This document shows positions 34,415 to 44,593 of a stretch of 53,630 nucleotides of DNA, piece by piece. The stretch comes from an uncultured Paracoccaceae bacterium. Lineage in GTDB: Bacteria; Pseudomonadota; Alphaproteobacteria; Rhodobacterales; Rhodobacteraceae. Location of the stretch: the NCBI GenBank assembly GCA_938028765.1, contig CALIZF010000073.1:1-53630 (forward strand), in the 5' to 3' direction. Numbering within the stretch: position 1 is the stretch's first letter; the number at the start of each line of letters is the position of its first letter. Position numbers and translations under genes: made by a program. The notes below the pieces were generated by a model. That model had not been told where the DNA came from. It saw only the letters and a list, made by a program, of their open reading frames with translations, and searched no databases.

Positions 34415-36217
34415 ATGACGCTTCACCCCGCGCTGGCCGCCGTCACCGACCGCATCGCGCGCCGGTCAGCCGAAACCCGGCGGGCCTACCTCGACCGGCT
34501 GAACCGCGCCGCGGCCGAGCAGCCGGCGCGCGCGCACCTGTCCTGTTCCAACGCCGCCCATGCCTATGCCGCGATGGCCGACGACAAGGCCGCGCTGGCC
34601 GAAGGACGCGCGCCGCACCTCGGGATCGTGACCGCCTACAACGACATGCTGTCGGCGCACCGGCCCTACGAGGACTATCCCGAACGCCTGCGCGCCGCCG
34701 CGCGGCGGGCCGGCGCCACGGCGCAGGTCGCCGGCGGCGTGCCCGCGATGTGCGACGGCGTCACCCAGGGGCAGCCGGGGATGGAACTGTCGCTGTTCTC
34801 GCGCGACGTGATCGCGCTGTCGGCGGGTATCGCGCTGGCGCACAACTGTTTCGATGCGGCCCTCTTCCTCGGCGTCTGCGACAAGATCGTGCCGGGCCTC
34901 GTCATCGCCGCGGCGACCTTCGGCCACCTGCCGGCGGTGTTCGTGCCGGCAGGGCCGATGACCTCGGGCCTGCCGAACGACCGGAAGGCGGCGGTGCGCA
35001 AGGCCCATGCCGAGGGGAAGGCGACGCGGGCCGAGCTCTTGGCGGCCGAGATGGCCAGCTACCACGGGCCGGGCACCTGCACCTTCTACGGCACGGCGAA
35101 CACCAACCAGATGCTGATGGAGGTGATGGGCCTGCACCTGCCGGGCGCGGCCTTCGTCAACCCCGGCACGCCCCTGCGCGACGCGCTGACCGAGGCAGCG
35201 GCGGCCCGGGCGGCCGCGATCACCGCGCTCGGCAACGACTGGCGGCCGGTGGGACGCATCCTCGACGAACGCGCCTTCGCGAACGGCATCGTGGGGCTGA
35301 TGGCCACGGGCGGGTCCACGAACCTGATCCTGCACCTGCCGGCCATGGCGCGGGCCGCCGGCATCCAGCTCGACCTGCAGGATTTCGCGGATCTGTCGGC
35401 GGCGGTGCCGCTGCTGGCGCGGGTCTATCCCAACGGCCTTGCCGACGTGAACCACTTTCATGCCGCCGGCGGCGTGGCCTACCTGATCGGCGAGCTTCTG
35501 GGGGCGGGCCTGCTGCACCCCGACGTGGCGACGGTCGCGGGCGACGGCCTGCACCTTTACGCGCAGGAGCCGCGGCTGATCGACGGGCAGCTCGTCTGGC
35601 AGGCGGGGCCGCGCGAAAGCCTGAACGACCGCATCCTGCGCCCCGCCGCCGATCCCTTTGCGCCCACGGGGGGCATCGTGCAGCTGGCCGGCAACCTCGG
35701 ACGCGGGGTGATCAAGGTGTCGGCGGTGCCCGAGGACCGCCACGCAATCGAGGCGCCGGCGCGGGTGTTCCACGACCAGGAGGCGGTCAGGACCGCCTTT
35801 CGCGCCGGTGAATTCACGCAGGACACGGTGGTAGTGGTGCGCTTCCAGGGGCCGCGGGCGAACGGGATGCCCGAGCTTCACGCGCTGACCCCGGTGCTGT
35901 CGGTGCTGCAGGACCGCGGGCTGCGCGTGGCGCTGGTGACGGACGGGCGGATGTCTGGGGCGTCCGGGAAGGTGCCCGCAGCGATCCACGTCAGCCCCGA
36001 GGCGGCGGGCGGCGGGCCGCTGGCGCGGCTGCGCGACGGCGACGTGGTGCGGCTCGATGCGCGCGCGGGCGTCCTGTCCACGTCGGCCGATCTCGCGGGG
36101 CGCGAGGCCGCGGCACCCGACCTGTCGGGCAACGCCTTCGGCGTCGGGCGCGAGCTGTTCGCAGCCTTCCGCGCCCGTGTGACGGACGCAACCGAGGGCG
36201 CCTCGGCGCTGTGGTAG
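34415..36217 (+). CDS. edd: Phosphogluconate dehydratase
   Basis: A 600-aa dehydratase of the IlvD/Edd family. The Fe-S cluster cysteines lie in the [18 protein letters not shown] region and [32 protein letters not shown] is typical of Edd rather than IlvD. It turns 6-phosphogluconate to KDPG, first step of the Entner-Doudoroff branch. Start ATG at 34415 with GGGAGGG ribosome site; ATG at 34388 overlaps the promoter -10. Followed by eda 37 bases on, so the two form an operon. Confidence 0.96.
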   Translation: MTLHPALAAVTDRIARRSAETRRAYLDRLNRAAAEQPARAHLSCSNAAHAYAAMADDKAALAEGRAPHLGIVTAYNDMLSAHRPYEDYPERLRAAARRAGATAQVAGGVPAMCDGVTQGQPGMELSLFSRDVIALSAGIALAHNCFDAALFLGVCDKIVPGLVIAAATFGHLPAVFVPAGPMTSGLPNDRKAAVRKAHAEGKATRAELLAAEMASYHGPGTCTFYGTANTNQMLMEVMGLHLPGAAFVNPGTPLRDALTEAAAARAAAITALGNDWRPVGRILDERAFANGIVGLMATGGSTNLILHLPAMARAAGIQLDLQDFADLSAAVPLLARVYPNGLADVNHFHAAGGVAYLIGELLGAGLLHPDVATVAGDGLHLYAQEPRLIDGQLVWQAGPRESLNDRILRPAADPFAPTGGIVQLAGNLGRGVIKVSAVPEDRHAIEAPARVFHDQEAVRTAFRAGEFTQDTVVVVRFQGPRANGMPELHALTPVLSVLQDRGLRVALVTDGRMSGASGKVPAAIHVSPEAAGGGPLARLRDGDVVRLDARAGVLSTSADLAGREAAAPDLSGNAFGVGRELFAAFRARVTDATEGASALW

Positions 36218-36254
36218 GGCGCCAGGCGCAGGAACGGCGAAGCCGGGGGAAGTG

Positions 36255-36905
36255 ATGGTTCCGAAGCAGCAATCGGCGGCGGTGCGGTCTGTCTGCGCGC
36301 TCGCCCCCGTGATGCCGGTGATCGTGATCGACCGCGCAGCCGATGCCGCGACGCTGGCGAAGGTTCTGGTCGCCGCGGGCCTTCCCGCCATCGAGGTGAC
36401 GCTGCGCACCCCGGCGGCGCTGGACGCGATCGCGGCGATGGCGGCGGTTCCCGGCGCGGTCGTGGGCGCGGGCACGGTGCTGACCGCCTCCGATGCCGCC
36501 GCCGCCCGCGCGGCCGGGGCCCGGTTCGCCGTGTCGCCCGGTGCGACGGAGGCGCTGGTGGAGGGCTGCGCCGCGGCGGGGCTGCCGCTCTTGCCGGGCG
36601 CCGCCACCGCCTCCGAGGCGATGCGCCTGCTTGAGGCGGGCTTCGACGCGCTGAAATTCTTTCCGGCCGAACCCGCCGGGGGGGCCGCATTCCTGCGCGC
36701 GCTGGCCGGACCGCTGCCGCATCTGGCCTTCTGCCCGACGGGGGGCATCACGCCGCAGAACGCGGGGGGGTATCTCGCGCTGCCCTCGGTGCTCTGCGTC
36801 GGCGCAAGCTGGGTGGCACCGCAGGCGATGGTCACCGCCGGGGATTGGGACGGTATCGCAGCCCGCGCCCGCGCCGCCGCCGCGCTGCGTCAGCCGGGCG
36901 CCTGA
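36255..36905 (+). CDS. eda: KDPG/KHG aldolase
   Basis: A 216-aa class I aldolase. EVTLRTP holds the catalytic Glu region, VGAGTVL and the Schiff-base Lys in [10 protein letters not shown] (about residue 134) followed by GGITP. It splits 2-keto-3-deoxy-6-phosphogluconate to pyruvate and glyceraldehyde 3-phosphate. ATG at 36255 is preferred to the GTG one codon upstream. The 3' end overlaps the 3' end of zapA on the other strand by 16 bases. Confidence 0.95.
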   Translation: MVPKQQSAAVRSVCALAPVMPVIVIDRAADAATLAKVLVAAGLPAIEVTLRTPAALDAIAAMAAVPGAVVGAGTVLTASDAAAARAAGARFAVSPGATEALVEGCAAAGLPLLPGAATASEAMRLLEAGFDALKFFPAEPAGGAAFLRALAGPLPHLAFCPTGGITPQNAGGYLALPSVLCVGASWVAPQAMVTAGDWDGIAARARAAAALRQPGA

Positions 36906-37276
36906 CGGCCGCCCGCGCGTTCCTCGGCCGCCGCCGCCAGCGCCTCGGCCCGCGCCGCGATCTCGGCCAGCGATTCCGCGACGGCGGTCGGGATCACCGG
37001 CACCTCGATCCGCGCGGCCGGGCGGCCTTCGAGGTCCGCCAGACGCGCCTGTGCGGCGCGCAGCTGATCCTGCACCCCCGCAAGCCGGTCGGCCAGCATC
37101 AGACCGGCCATCAGCAGCATCCGCGCCTCGGGCAGCCGGCCGGCCGGCACCTGGGCGATGATGGCGTTCGCTTCGGCGTCGAGCTGGGCCGCGGCGGCGC
37201 GCAGATAGTCCTCCTCGCCGGGCTGGCAGGCAACGGTGAAGGTCTTGCCGCCGACGGCGATCTCAAGCTCCGGCAT
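36890..37276 (-). CDS. zapA: Cell division protein ZapA
   Basis: A 128-aa protein. The N-terminal domain (MPELEIAVGGKTFTVACQPGEEDYLRAAAAQLD) is the ZapA fold and a long coiled coil follows. ZapA binds FtsZ filaments and bundles the Z ring. The start overlaps the end of the coiled-coil gene upstream by 14 bases, so it is coupled to that gene. Last gene of the minus-strand unit; its tail overlaps the eda tail. Confidence 0.9.
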   Translation of the reverse strand: MPELEIAVGGKTFTVACQPGEEDYLRAAAAQLDAEANAIIAQVPAGRLPEARMLLMAGLMLADRLAGVQDQLRAAQARLADLEGRPAARIEVPVIPTAVAESLAEIAARAEALAAAAEERAGGRQAPG

Positions 37277-37739
37277 GGCGCGCCTCCGCTTCGGCCACCA
37301 GCGGGTCGAGCGCGGCCAGGATATCGTCCATCTCGGCCACCTCGATGTCGCGGGCAAGCCGCAGGCTTTCCAGTTCGGCCGCCATCGCGCGGTCGACGAA
37401 GGCGGGATCGACCCCGCCCTCGACCGCCGCGGCGCGCAGACCCTGCACCAGCTCGGCCATCTGGGCGTTCACGCGGCGCAGCCGGCGCAGTTCCACCGAC
37501 TGCGCATCGATCTGGCGGGTCAGCTGCGCGATGCGCTTCTCGAGGCCGGCCACCATCGTGTCCTGCCGGGCGCGCAGGGCGCGGACGCGCTCGGTCAGCC
37601 GGCGATTGGCCTCGCGTTCCGCCGCGAGGGCGGCCTCGGCACCCTCGCCCGCGGACCCGTCGCCCGGGGCGGCCAGCGCCCGTTCGATGCGCGTGAGCGC
37701 CGCCGCGATGCGTGCTTCCAGTCCGGCAATGTCGGTCAT
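37263..37739 (-). CDS. Coiled-coil protein upstream of zapA, ZauP-like
   Basis: A 158-aa protein, mostly coiled coil (about residues 35-105 rich in Glu, Arg, Leu and Ala heptads), with a conserved-looking C-terminal segment (VDPAFVDRAMAAELESLRLARDIEVAEMDDI). It has no enzyme motif. In Caulobacter a coiled-coil protein encoded just upstream of zapA (ZauP) works with ZapA to focus the Z ring; position, overlap and coiled-coil nature suggest the same role. Sequence identity to ZauP could not be tested. Confidence 0.7.
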   Translation of the reverse strand: MTDIAGLEARIAAALTRIERALAAPGDGSAGEGAEAALAAEREANRRLTERVRALRARQDTMVAGLEKRIAQLTRQIDAQSVELRRLRRVNAQMAELVQGLRAAAVEGGVDPAFVDRAMAAELESLRLARDIEVAEMDDILAALDPLVAEAEARHAGA

Positions 37740-37848
37740 GCAGCCCTGCCCGTGTCCTGCCGATCCTGTCTTTCGGCGCGCCGTCGCCCTGCAGGCCTCC
37801 GGCACGATCGCCCCGCACGCAGGGCCCCTGCGAATCGCGCGCAAGGCG

Positions 37849-37877
37849 ATTGTAGCCAAGGCCGAAGGGCTTGTCTG
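37849..37877 (-). promoter_or_regulatory. Putative promoter of the coiled coil-zapA pair
   Basis: Minus strand CAGACA (37877-37872), 17 bases, TACAAT (37854-37849), a near-consensus -10. Leader to the ATG at 37739 about 100 nt. Confidence 0.45.
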
Positions 37878-37938
37878 CCCGTCGGGCGCAGCCCCGCCCG
37901 CGAACGCGCCCGCGCACCCGCCCCGATTCGCCCGTAGC

Positions 37939-37966
37939 TTGACCCCCGCGCGACCGCTGGTATCAC
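37939..37966 (+). promoter_or_regulatory. Putative promoter of tkt
   Basis: TTGACC (37939-37944), 16 bases, TATCAC (37961-37966). Predicted start near 37973, about 22 nt before the ATG at 37995. Confidence 0.5.
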
Positions 37967-37994
37967 GGCGCGACCCACGCGAGAGGACGCCCCG

Positions 37995-40037
37995 ATGACC
38001 AGCCCGGCGACGATGATGGCCGACATCCCCACCCGCGCCGCCGCACATCCGCGGCACTGGCGCATGGCGACCGCGCTGCGGGCGCTGGCGATGGATGCGG
38101 TCCAGACGGCGAACTCGGGCCATCCGGGGATGCCGATGGGGATGGCCGACGTCGCCACCGTGCTGTTCGACCGTCACCTGACCTTCGACCCCGCAGCCCC
38201 CGACTGGCCGGACCGCGACCGCTTCATCCTGTCGGCCGGGCACGGCTCGATGCTGCTGTATGCCCTGCTGCACCTGACCGGCTATCCGGGCATGACGCTC
38301 GAGGCGCTGAAGGGGTTCCGGCAATGGGGTCAGCCGACCGCCGGGCATCCCGAATACGGCCACGCGCCGGGGATCGAGACGACGACCGGCCCGCTCGGCC
38401 AGGGCCTTGCCAATGCGGTGGGCTTCGCCATCGCGGAAGAGGCGCTGCGCGCGCGGTTCGGCGCGAAGGCGGTGGACCACCGCACCTGGGTGATCGCTGG
38501 CGACGGCTGCCTGCAGGAGGGGATCAGCCACGAGGCGATCGGCCTTGCCGGCCGGCAGCGGCTGTCGCGCCTGATCGTGCTGTGGGACGACAACGGCATT
38601 TCAATCGACGGTGCGGTCGGCCTTGCCGACGCGACCGACCAGCGCAGGCGGTTCGAGGCGGCGGGCTGGCTGGTGCTGGCCTGCGACGGCCACGATCCGG
38701 CGGACATCGACCGCGCGCTGACCGCGGCGAAGGGCGCCGACCGGCCGGTTCTGGTCGCCTGCCGCACCGTCATCGGCTTCGGCAGCCCGAAGAAGGCGGG
38801 CACCGCCGGCGTCCACGGCTCGCCCCTCGGCGCGGGCGAGATCGCGGCGGCGCGCGAGGTTCTGATGTGGCCGCACGCGCCCTTCGTCGTGCCCGACGAC
38901 ATCCGCGCCGACTGGGCCGAAGCGGCGCGGCGCGGTGCGGCGGCGCGCGCGGCCTGGGCGGCGCGGCTCGCGGCCCTGCCCGCCGGCCGCCGGCGCGAGT
39001 TCCTGCGCGTCATGGCGGGCGAACCGCCGGCGCGGCTCGCCCGCGCGATCCGCGCCCTGAAGGACGCGGTTGCGGCGCAGCGCCCGGCCGTCGCCACGCG
39101 CAAGGCCAGCGAGATGGCGCTGGCCGCGATCAATCCCGTCATGCCCGAGACGATGGGGGGCTCGGCCGACCTCACGGGCTCGAACAACACCCGCACCGAG
39201 GGGATGGGCACCTTCGGGCCCGAGGACCGCAAGGGCCGCTACATCCACTACGGCATCCGCGAACACGGCATGGCCGCGGCGATGAACGGCATGGCGCTGC
39301 ATGGCGGACTGCGGCCCTATGGCGGGACGTTCCTGTGCTTTGCCGACTATGCCCGCGGCGCGATGCGCCTGTCGGCGCTGATGGGGGTGCCGGTCGTCTA
39401 TGTGATGACGCACGATTCGATCGGGCTGGGCGAGGACGGGCCGACCCACCAGCCGGTCGAGCATCTGGCGATCTGCCGCGCCACGCCGGGCATGCTGACC
39501 TTCCGCCCTGCGGACGCGATCGAGACGGCCGAGGCCTGGGAGATCGCCCTGACCGAACGGCGGCGGCCCTCGGTCCTCGCGCTCAGCCGGCAGAACCTGC
39601 CGACGGTGCGGGCGGCGGGGGGCGCGCGGAACCTGACGCGCCTTGGGGCCTACATCCTCGCCGAGGCTTCGGCCCGGCCGAAGGTGATCCTGATGGCGAG
39701 CGGTTCCGAGGTCGAGATCGCGCTGGCCGCGCGCGACCGGCTGGAGGCGGCGGGGGTGCCCGCGCGCGTCGTCTCGATGCCCTGCATGGAGCTTTTCGCC
39801 GAACAGCCCGAGGCCTGGCGGCGCAAGGTGCTGCCCGCCGGGCCCGTCCGCGTCGCGGTCGAAGCGGCGGTGCGGATGCCCTGGGACCGGTGGCTTCTGG
39901 GCGAGCGGGGGCGCGAGGGGCGCGCGGCCTTCGTCGGAATGACGGGCTTCGGCGCCTCGGCCCCGGCCGACCGGCTCTATGTCGAGTTCGGGATCACGGC
40001 CGAGGCGGTGGCGGCGGCCGCGCAGGCGATGCTCTGA
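37995..40037 (+). CDS. tkt: Transketolase
   Basis: A 680-aa thiamine diphosphate enzyme. [11 protein letters not shown] (about 41-51), [12 protein letters not shown], the metal/TPP motif GDGCLQEG with downstream DDNGISIDG, and in the second domain the catalytic Glu region (YGIREHGM) are clear. It moves two-carbon ketol units in the pentose phosphate and, if present, Calvin pathways. Full family length. Ribosome site GAGAGGA before the ATG. Monocistronic, with its own promoter. Confidence 0.97.
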   Translation: MTSPATMMADIPTRAAAHPRHWRMATALRALAMDAVQTANSGHPGMPMGMADVATVLFDRHLTFDPAAPDWPDRDRFILSAGHGSMLLYALLHLTGYPGMTLEALKGFRQWGQPTAGHPEYGHAPGIETTTGPLGQGLANAVGFAIAEEALRARFGAKAVDHRTWVIAGDGCLQEGISHEAIGLAGRQRLSRLIVLWDDNGISIDGAVGLADATDQRRRFEAAGWLVLACDGHDPADIDRALTAAKGADRPVLVACRTVIGFGSPKKAGTAGVHGSPLGAGEIAAAREVLMWPHAPFVVPDDIRADWAEAARRGAAARAAWAARLAALPAGRRREFLRVMAGEPPARLARAIRALKDAVAAQRPAVATRKASEMALAAINPVMPETMGGSADLTGSNNTRTEGMGTFGPEDRKGRYIHYGIREHGMAAAMNGMALHGGLRPYGGTFLCFADYARGAMRLSALMGVPVVYVMTHDSIGLGEDGPTHQPVEHLAICRATPGMLTFRPADAIETAEAWEIALTERRRPSVLALSRQNLPTVRAAGGARNLTRLGAYILAEASARPKVILMASGSEVEIALAARDRLEAAGVPARVVSMPCMELFAEQPEAWRRKVLPAGPVRVAVEAAVRMPWDRWLLGERGREGRAAFVGMTGFGASAPADRLYVEFGITAEAVAAAAQAML

Positions 40038-40083
40038 CATGCGGCGCGGGCACGCCACGGCGCGGCATGTGCCGGGCGCCGCG

Positions 40084-41025
40084 CTAGAGCCCCAGCCGCG
40101 CCGCCAGCGGCGCGACGATCCGGTTGCCGACCGGCAACAGCGCAAGGCCGAGGATCAGCCCGAACGCTCCGTCGCCAGCCGCCTTTGCGGCCCAGGCGGC
40201 GGCGGGGCCGGCCGGTTCGGCCAGCTGCGCGAGCGCGCGGATGGCCTTCTCAGCCGCGTGCCAGCCGAGTTCGCCCAGCCCGTGGACGACGATCGACCCG
40301 CCGACCCACAGCATCGCCGCCGTGCCGACCGTCGAGAGCAGGCGCATGACCGCCGGCATCGCACGGACGATCCCGCGGCCCGCGGCGCGCGTCATCCCCA
40401 GCCGGCCGCGCCGCGCCATGCGCAGGCCGATGTCGTCGGCCTTCACGATCAGCGCGACGCCGCCATAGACAAGCGCCGTGATGGCGATGCCGACCAGCGC
40501 CAGCGCCGCCGCCTGGAAGGCGATGCCGCGGTCGGGCAGCGCCGCCAGCGCGATCGTCATGATCTCGGCCGACAGGATGAAGTCGGTCTTGACCGCGCCC
40601 GCAACCTTCGTCTGTTCGAGGTGGACGGTATCCGGCGCCGCCCCGGTGGCGGCGTCGGCAGGCGCAGGGTGCGGCCAGACGGCATGGGCCACCTTCTCGG
40701 CCCCCTCGAAGCACAGGTAGGCGCCGCCCAGCATCAGCATCGGCGGGATCGCCGCCGGCGCGAAGGCCGACAGCGCCAGCGCAGCCGGCAGCAGCAGCAC
40801 CAGCTTGTTGCGGATCGACCCCGCGGCGATCTTCGCCACGATCGGCAGTTCCCGGTCGGGGGCGAAACCGCGGACGTAGTTCGGGGTCACCGCGGCATCG
40901 TCGATCACCGCGCCGGCGGCCTTGGTGCCCGCCTTCACCGCCTGCCCGGCCACGTCGTCGAGCGACGCGGCAGCCACCTTGGCGATCGCCGCCACATCGT
41001 CGAGAAGCGCGATCAGACCGCTCAT
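40084..41025 (-). CDS. DUF808 family membrane protein
   Basis: A 313-aa inner membrane protein with the family start MSGLIALLDDVAAIAKVAAASLDDVAGQA, the AGVIDDAAVTPNYVRGF segment and about five hydrophobic helices; E. coli YedI is a member. Function is unknown. Start ATG at 41025; the frame open to 41163 is not used. Convergent with tkt. Confidence 0.9.
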   Translation of the reverse strand: MSGLIALLDDVAAIAKVAAASLDDVAGQAVKAGTKAAGAVIDDAAVTPNYVRGFAPDRELPIVAKIAAGSIRNKLVLLLPAALALSAFAPAAIPPMLMLGGAYLCFEGAEKVAHAVWPHPAPADAATGAAPDTVHLEQTKVAGAVKTDFILSAEIMTIALAALPDRGIAFQAAALALVGIAITALVYGGVALIVKADDIGLRMARRGRLGMTRAAGRGIVRAMPAVMRLLSTVGTAAMLWVGGSIVVHGLGELGWHAAEKAIRALAQLAEPAGPAAAWAAKAAGDGAFGLILGLALLPVGNRIVAPLAARLGL

Positions 41026-41089
41026 CCGCACCAACTCCGCCGAGGGCCGAGGCAGGACCCTAGCGGCTGCCCCTCGCGTCGGGAAGCCC

Positions 41090-41118
41090 TTGCGCGCGCC
41101 CCGCGCCATGCCCCAGAC
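41090..41118 (+). promoter_or_regulatory. Putative promoter of the 46-aa gene
   Basis: TTGCGC (41090-41095), 17 bases, CCAGAC (41113-41118). Weak -10; leader about 20 nt. Confidence 0.3.
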
Positions 41119-41144
41119 TGCCGCCTGGACGACGGGCGGACGGC

Positions 41145-41285
41145 ATGAGCGACCGGGCGGCACTGATCCTGGGGCTGGTCGTGACGGGGGCGGTGGCGGC
41201 CGACCTGGCCCTGGACCTCGGCGGCACCGTGTTCCTGACGCGGCAGGGCCTCGCCCTCGTGGAATGGTTGGTGTTCTGGCGCTGA
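41145..41285 (+). CDS. Small membrane peptide of 46 aa near tkt
   Basis: ATG at 41145 to TGA at 41285. The peptide begins MSDRAALILGLVVTGAVAADLAL, one membrane helix, and ends VEWLVFWR. I have the impression that similar peptides, with a hydrophobic helix and a terminal L-A/V-F-W-R, occur between tkt and gap genes in Rhodobacterales and are sometimes wrongly labelled glyceraldehyde-3-phosphate dehydrogenase. Here no gap gene follows. Function unknown. Confidence 0.65.
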   Translation: MSDRAALILGLVVTGAVAADLALDLGGTVFLTRQGLALVEWLVFWR

Positions 41286-41366
41286 CCGGGGCCTGTCACA
41301 CGACGTGATCGCCGGCCGCACGGGCGGCGCTTTCCGCTGAGAGGCCAATGGCCTAGGCTTCACGGC

Positions 41367-43940
41367 ATGGATATCGCCGTCACCGTTTCCGTCTTTGCCG
41401 TCCTCTTCGTCGTCATCGGCCTCGCCGAACCCCTGGCCGACCGGCTGCGTGTGCCGGGATCGGTGGTGCTGGCCGCCTTCGGGATCGCTATCGGGGCCGC
41501 CGCCACTTTCTTCTGGCGCACGACGCTGACCGACGCGCTGAACCCGGCGGCGCTGGCGATCCTCAATCTGCCGATCCGGTCCTCGACCTTCCTCTATGTC
41601 TTCCTGCCGACGCTGATCTTCCAGGTCGCGCTGAGCATCAACCTGCGGCGGATGCTGGACGACTGGGTGCCGATCCTCGTCCTTGCGGTCGTCGCGGTGG
41701 CGGTGGCGACGGTCGCGGTCGGTTTCGCGCTGTGGCCGCTTGCCGGCGTGTCGCTGGCGGCCTGCCTTCTGCTGGGAGCGATCGTCTCGACCACCGACCC
41801 GTCGGCGGTCGTCGGCATCTTCCGCGCCACGCCCGCGCCGCAGCGGCTGGCGCGGATCGTCGAAGGCGAAAGCCTGCTCAACGACGCCGCCGCGATCGCC
41901 CTCTTCGGCGTATTCTTCGCCTATGTCAGCGTGTTCAGCCTGAACCCGGACCTGCCGTCGGCGCTGGCGCGGTTTCCGGTCCTGCTGGCGGGGGGCGCGG
42001 CGCTCGGCTGGCTGGTGGCGGCGCTTGGCGTGCAGCTGATCCGGGCCCTCGGGCCCTGGCCGATGGGGCAGCTGTCGGTCTCGATCGCCCTGCCCTACCT
42101 GACCTATGTGCTGGCCGAGAACCTGGCGGGCGTGTCGGGGGTGGTCGCGGTCGTGGCGGCGGGGCTGACGCTGAACTTCGCGGCCCCCGGCGCGATGTCG
42201 CCGCCCGCCCGCGCCAAGCTGCGCGACACCTGGGATCTGCTGGCCTACTGGGCCGGGTCGCTGATCTTCGTGCTGGCCGCTCTGCTGATCCCGCGTCTGC
42301 TTGCCGAGCTTCGCGCCTACGACCTCGTCCTCGTCGGGGTGGTAGTCGCGGCGGCCTTCGCGGCGCGGGCGCTGATCCTGTTCGTCCTGCTGCCGGGCCT
42401 GACGGCGGTGCGGATGTCGCCGCAGGTCGACACGCCCTATCGGCTCGCCATCCTCTGGGGCGGCCTGCGAGGGGCGGTGACGCTGGCGCTGGCGCTCGCG
42501 GTGACCGAAAGCGTCGATGTGCCGACCGAGGTGCGCCGGCTGGTCGGCATCCTGGCCACCGGGTTCACCCTCTTCACGCTGATCGTTCAGGGGACGACGC
42601 TGCGCCTCGTGATCCGCGCCCTCGGGCTCGAGCGGCTGTCGCCGCTCGACACCGCGCTGGCCGCGCAGGTCGTCGCCGTGGCGTTGCAGAGCGTGAAGGA
42701 CGACGTGGCGGCGGCGACGCGCGACCTGGGCCTGAACCCGGAGACGGTCGAGGCCGAGCGGCGGCGGTTCGAGGACCGCGTCAACCGTGCCCTCGCCGCG
42801 GCCGAGGCGGCGCCGGCGATCCTCGACCGCGACCGGGTGACGCTCGGCCTCGTCGCTCTGGCGGGGCGGGAACGCGACTACATCCTGGAAGGGTTCCGCG
42901 ACGGCGCGATCGCGGCCGGGCTGGCGGAACGGATGCTGTCGGACGCCGACCGCATCATCGAAAGGACGCGCCGGCAGTCGGGCGAAGGCGGCCGGGTGGG
43001 CTACCTTCTGGCTGCCCGCCAGGGCCTGACCGAAACGCGTTGGCGGCGGGCGGCGGAATGGTTGCACAATCGCATTCGGCTGAGCGGGCCGCTGGCGCGG
43101 ATCACGGCGGACCGGTTCGCGCATCTTCTGGCGCTCGACCTTTTCCTGCGGCTCCTCCACGGCTTCGTCGATCGGCGGATCCTGCGGATCCACGGGCCGC
43201 GTATCGCCGACCTGCTGCACGACCTGCTGTCGCGCCGGCAGGAAGAGGTCGCGAAGGCACTGGCGGGCCTGCGGCTGCAATTCCCCGGCTATGCCGAGGC
43301 GCTGGAAAGGCGGCTGATCCGGCAGACCGAAGTGCGGCTCGAGGCGCGGGAATACGACCTGCTGGCCGACGACGGGCTGATCGGCCCCGAGCTGCGCGCG
43401 GCGCTGGAGCAGGAGCTGGACGCAACGCGGGCGCGGCTGGCGATGCGGCCACGGCTGGACCTTGCGGTGCAGAAGGCGGAACTTGCCCGCGCCTTCCCCC
43501 TCTTCGCGGCGATGAAGGAGGTTCCGCTGCGCCGGCTATCGAAGGCCTTGCGCACCGTCTATGCCGGGGCGGGGGACGTCCTGCTGCGACCGACCGACCG
43601 GCCGCGGCGGGTATGGTTCATCGCCTCGGGCGCGGTCGAGGTGCGGCAGGGCGACAGCGTCCGGCGGCTGGGCCGGGGCGAGATGTTCGGCCAGCTCGGC
43701 GTCCTGACGCAGCAATCGCACAGCGCACTGGTCACCGCGCTGACGCCCTGCACGCTTCTGACGCTGGACGAGGCGCGGTTCCTCGACATTCTCAAGCGCA
43801 ACGCGGCCTTGCGCGCGGCCGTGGCAGAGAGCGCGCGGGCACGCGGCGTGCCGATCGACTTCGCGGCCCTCGGCCTGCCAGTGCCACCCGGACCCGCGGC
43901 TGCACCCGCCCCCCCGGCGGTCAGCCGTACCGCGCCGTAA
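41367..43940 (+). CDS. CPA1 Na+/H+ antiporter with C-terminal cyclic nucleotide-binding-like domain
   Basis: An 857-aa protein: 12 or so membrane helices to about residue 420, with the CPA1 ion-site motifs TDPSAV (143-148) and EGESLLNDAAAIALF (Asn172-Asp173), then a helical cytoplasmic region (about 430-700) and a cNMP-type beta-barrel (about 708-825, WFIASGAVEVRQGDSVRRLGRGEMFGQLG). It exchanges Na+ or K+ for protons. The layout resembles SOS1/NHE-like antiporters. The phosphate-binding cassette of true cyclic-nucleotide binders looks degenerate (GEMFGQLGVLT). The 3' end overlaps coaD's by 20 bases. Confidence 0.92.
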   Translation: MDIAVTVSVFAVLFVVIGLAEPLADRLRVPGSVVLAAFGIAIGAAATFFWRTTLTDALNPAALAILNLPIRSSTFLYVFLPTLIFQVALSINLRRMLDDWVPILVLAVVAVAVATVAVGFALWPLAGVSLAACLLLGAIVSTTDPSAVVGIFRATPAPQRLARIVEGESLLNDAAAIALFGVFFAYVSVFSLNPDLPSALARFPVLLAGGAALGWLVAALGVQLIRALGPWPMGQLSVSIALPYLTYVLAENLAGVSGVVAVVAAGLTLNFAAPGAMSPPARAKLRDTWDLLAYWAGSLIFVLAALLIPRLLAELRAYDLVLVGVVVAAAFAARALILFVLLPGLTAVRMSPQVDTPYRLAILWGGLRGAVTLALALAVTESVDVPTEVRRLVGILATGFTLFTLIVQGTTLRLVIRALGLERLSPLDTALAAQVVAVALQSVKDDVAAATRDLGLNPETVEAERRRFEDRVNRALAAAEAAPAILDRDRVTLGLVALAGRERDYILEGFRDGAIAAGLAERMLSDADRIIERTRRQSGEGGRVGYLLAARQGLTETRWRRAAEWLHNRIRLSGPLARITADRFAHLLALDLFLRLLHGFVDRRILRIHGPRIADLLHDLLSRRQEEVAKALAGLRLQFPGYAEALERRLIRQTEVRLEAREYDLLADDGLIGPELRAALEQELDATRARLAMRPRLDLAVQKAELARAFPLFAAMKEVPLRRLSKALRTVYAGAGDVLLRPTDRPRRVWFIASGAVEVRQGDSVRRLGRGEMFGQLGVLTQQSHSALVTALTPCTLLTLDEARFLDILKRNAALRAAVAESARARGVPIDFAALGLPVPPGPAAAPAPPAVSRTAP

Positions 43941-44412
43941 GCGCCGCCTCGACCCGCGGCGGCACGAATTTCGACACGCTGCCCCCGAGGCGGGCGATTT
44001 CCTTGACGAGCTTCGAGGCGATCGCCTGCCGCCGGGCGTCGGCCATCAGGAACACTGTCTCGATCGAGGCGTCGAGCGCGCGGTTCATGCCGACCATCTG
44101 GAACTCGTATTCGAAATCCGCCACCGCGCGCAGGCCGCGGATGATGACGCCGGCGCCGACATCGCGGGCACAGTCGATCAGCAGGTTCTCGAACGGATGG
44201 GCGACGATCTCGGTCCCCGTCTGGCTGGCCAGCGCCTCGCATTCGGCCTCGATCATCGCCACCCGTTCCTCGAGGCTGAAGAGCGGCCCCTTGTCGCGGT
44301 TGATTGCCACGCCGATCACCAGCCGGTCCACCAGCGTGCAGGCGCGTGCGATGATGTCCATGTGCCCGAGGGTGACGGGATCGAACGTCCCCGGATAGAG
44401 CCCGATGCGCAT
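43921..44412 (-). CDS. coaD: Phosphopantetheine adenylyltransferase
   Basis: A 163-aa nucleotidyltransferase: YPGTFDPVTLGH near the N terminus has the T-x-G-H motif (Thr14, His17), RGLRAVADFEYEFQM and the C-terminal VPPRVEAAL are typical. It makes dephospho-CoA from phosphopantetheine and ATP, fourth step of CoA synthesis. Start ATG at 44412; the frame open upstream is a shadow. Tail overlaps that of the antiporter gene. Confidence 0.96.
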   Translation of the reverse strand: MRIGLYPGTFDPVTLGHMDIIARACTLVDRLVIGVAINRDKGPLFSLEERVAMIEAECEALASQTGTEIVAHPFENLLIDCARDVGAGVIIRGLRAVADFEYEFQMVGMNRALDASIETVFLMADARRQAIASKLVKEIARLGGSVSKFVPPRVEAALTARYG

Positions 44413-44593
44413 GGCCGCCCTCCCCGCGCGGTGCCGGTCGCCGGGCAGAAAGGCCGAAGGCGCGGCGGATTGCAAGGCCCCGGACGCCGGATCACCCCCG
44501 CCCCGCGACGCCGCCCGGGCGTCTGCCCGATCTTCAAGGCTCTGGCCGGCCCCGCCCGCGGTCGCGGCCATCCGCCGGCATGGCCGCGCGGCG

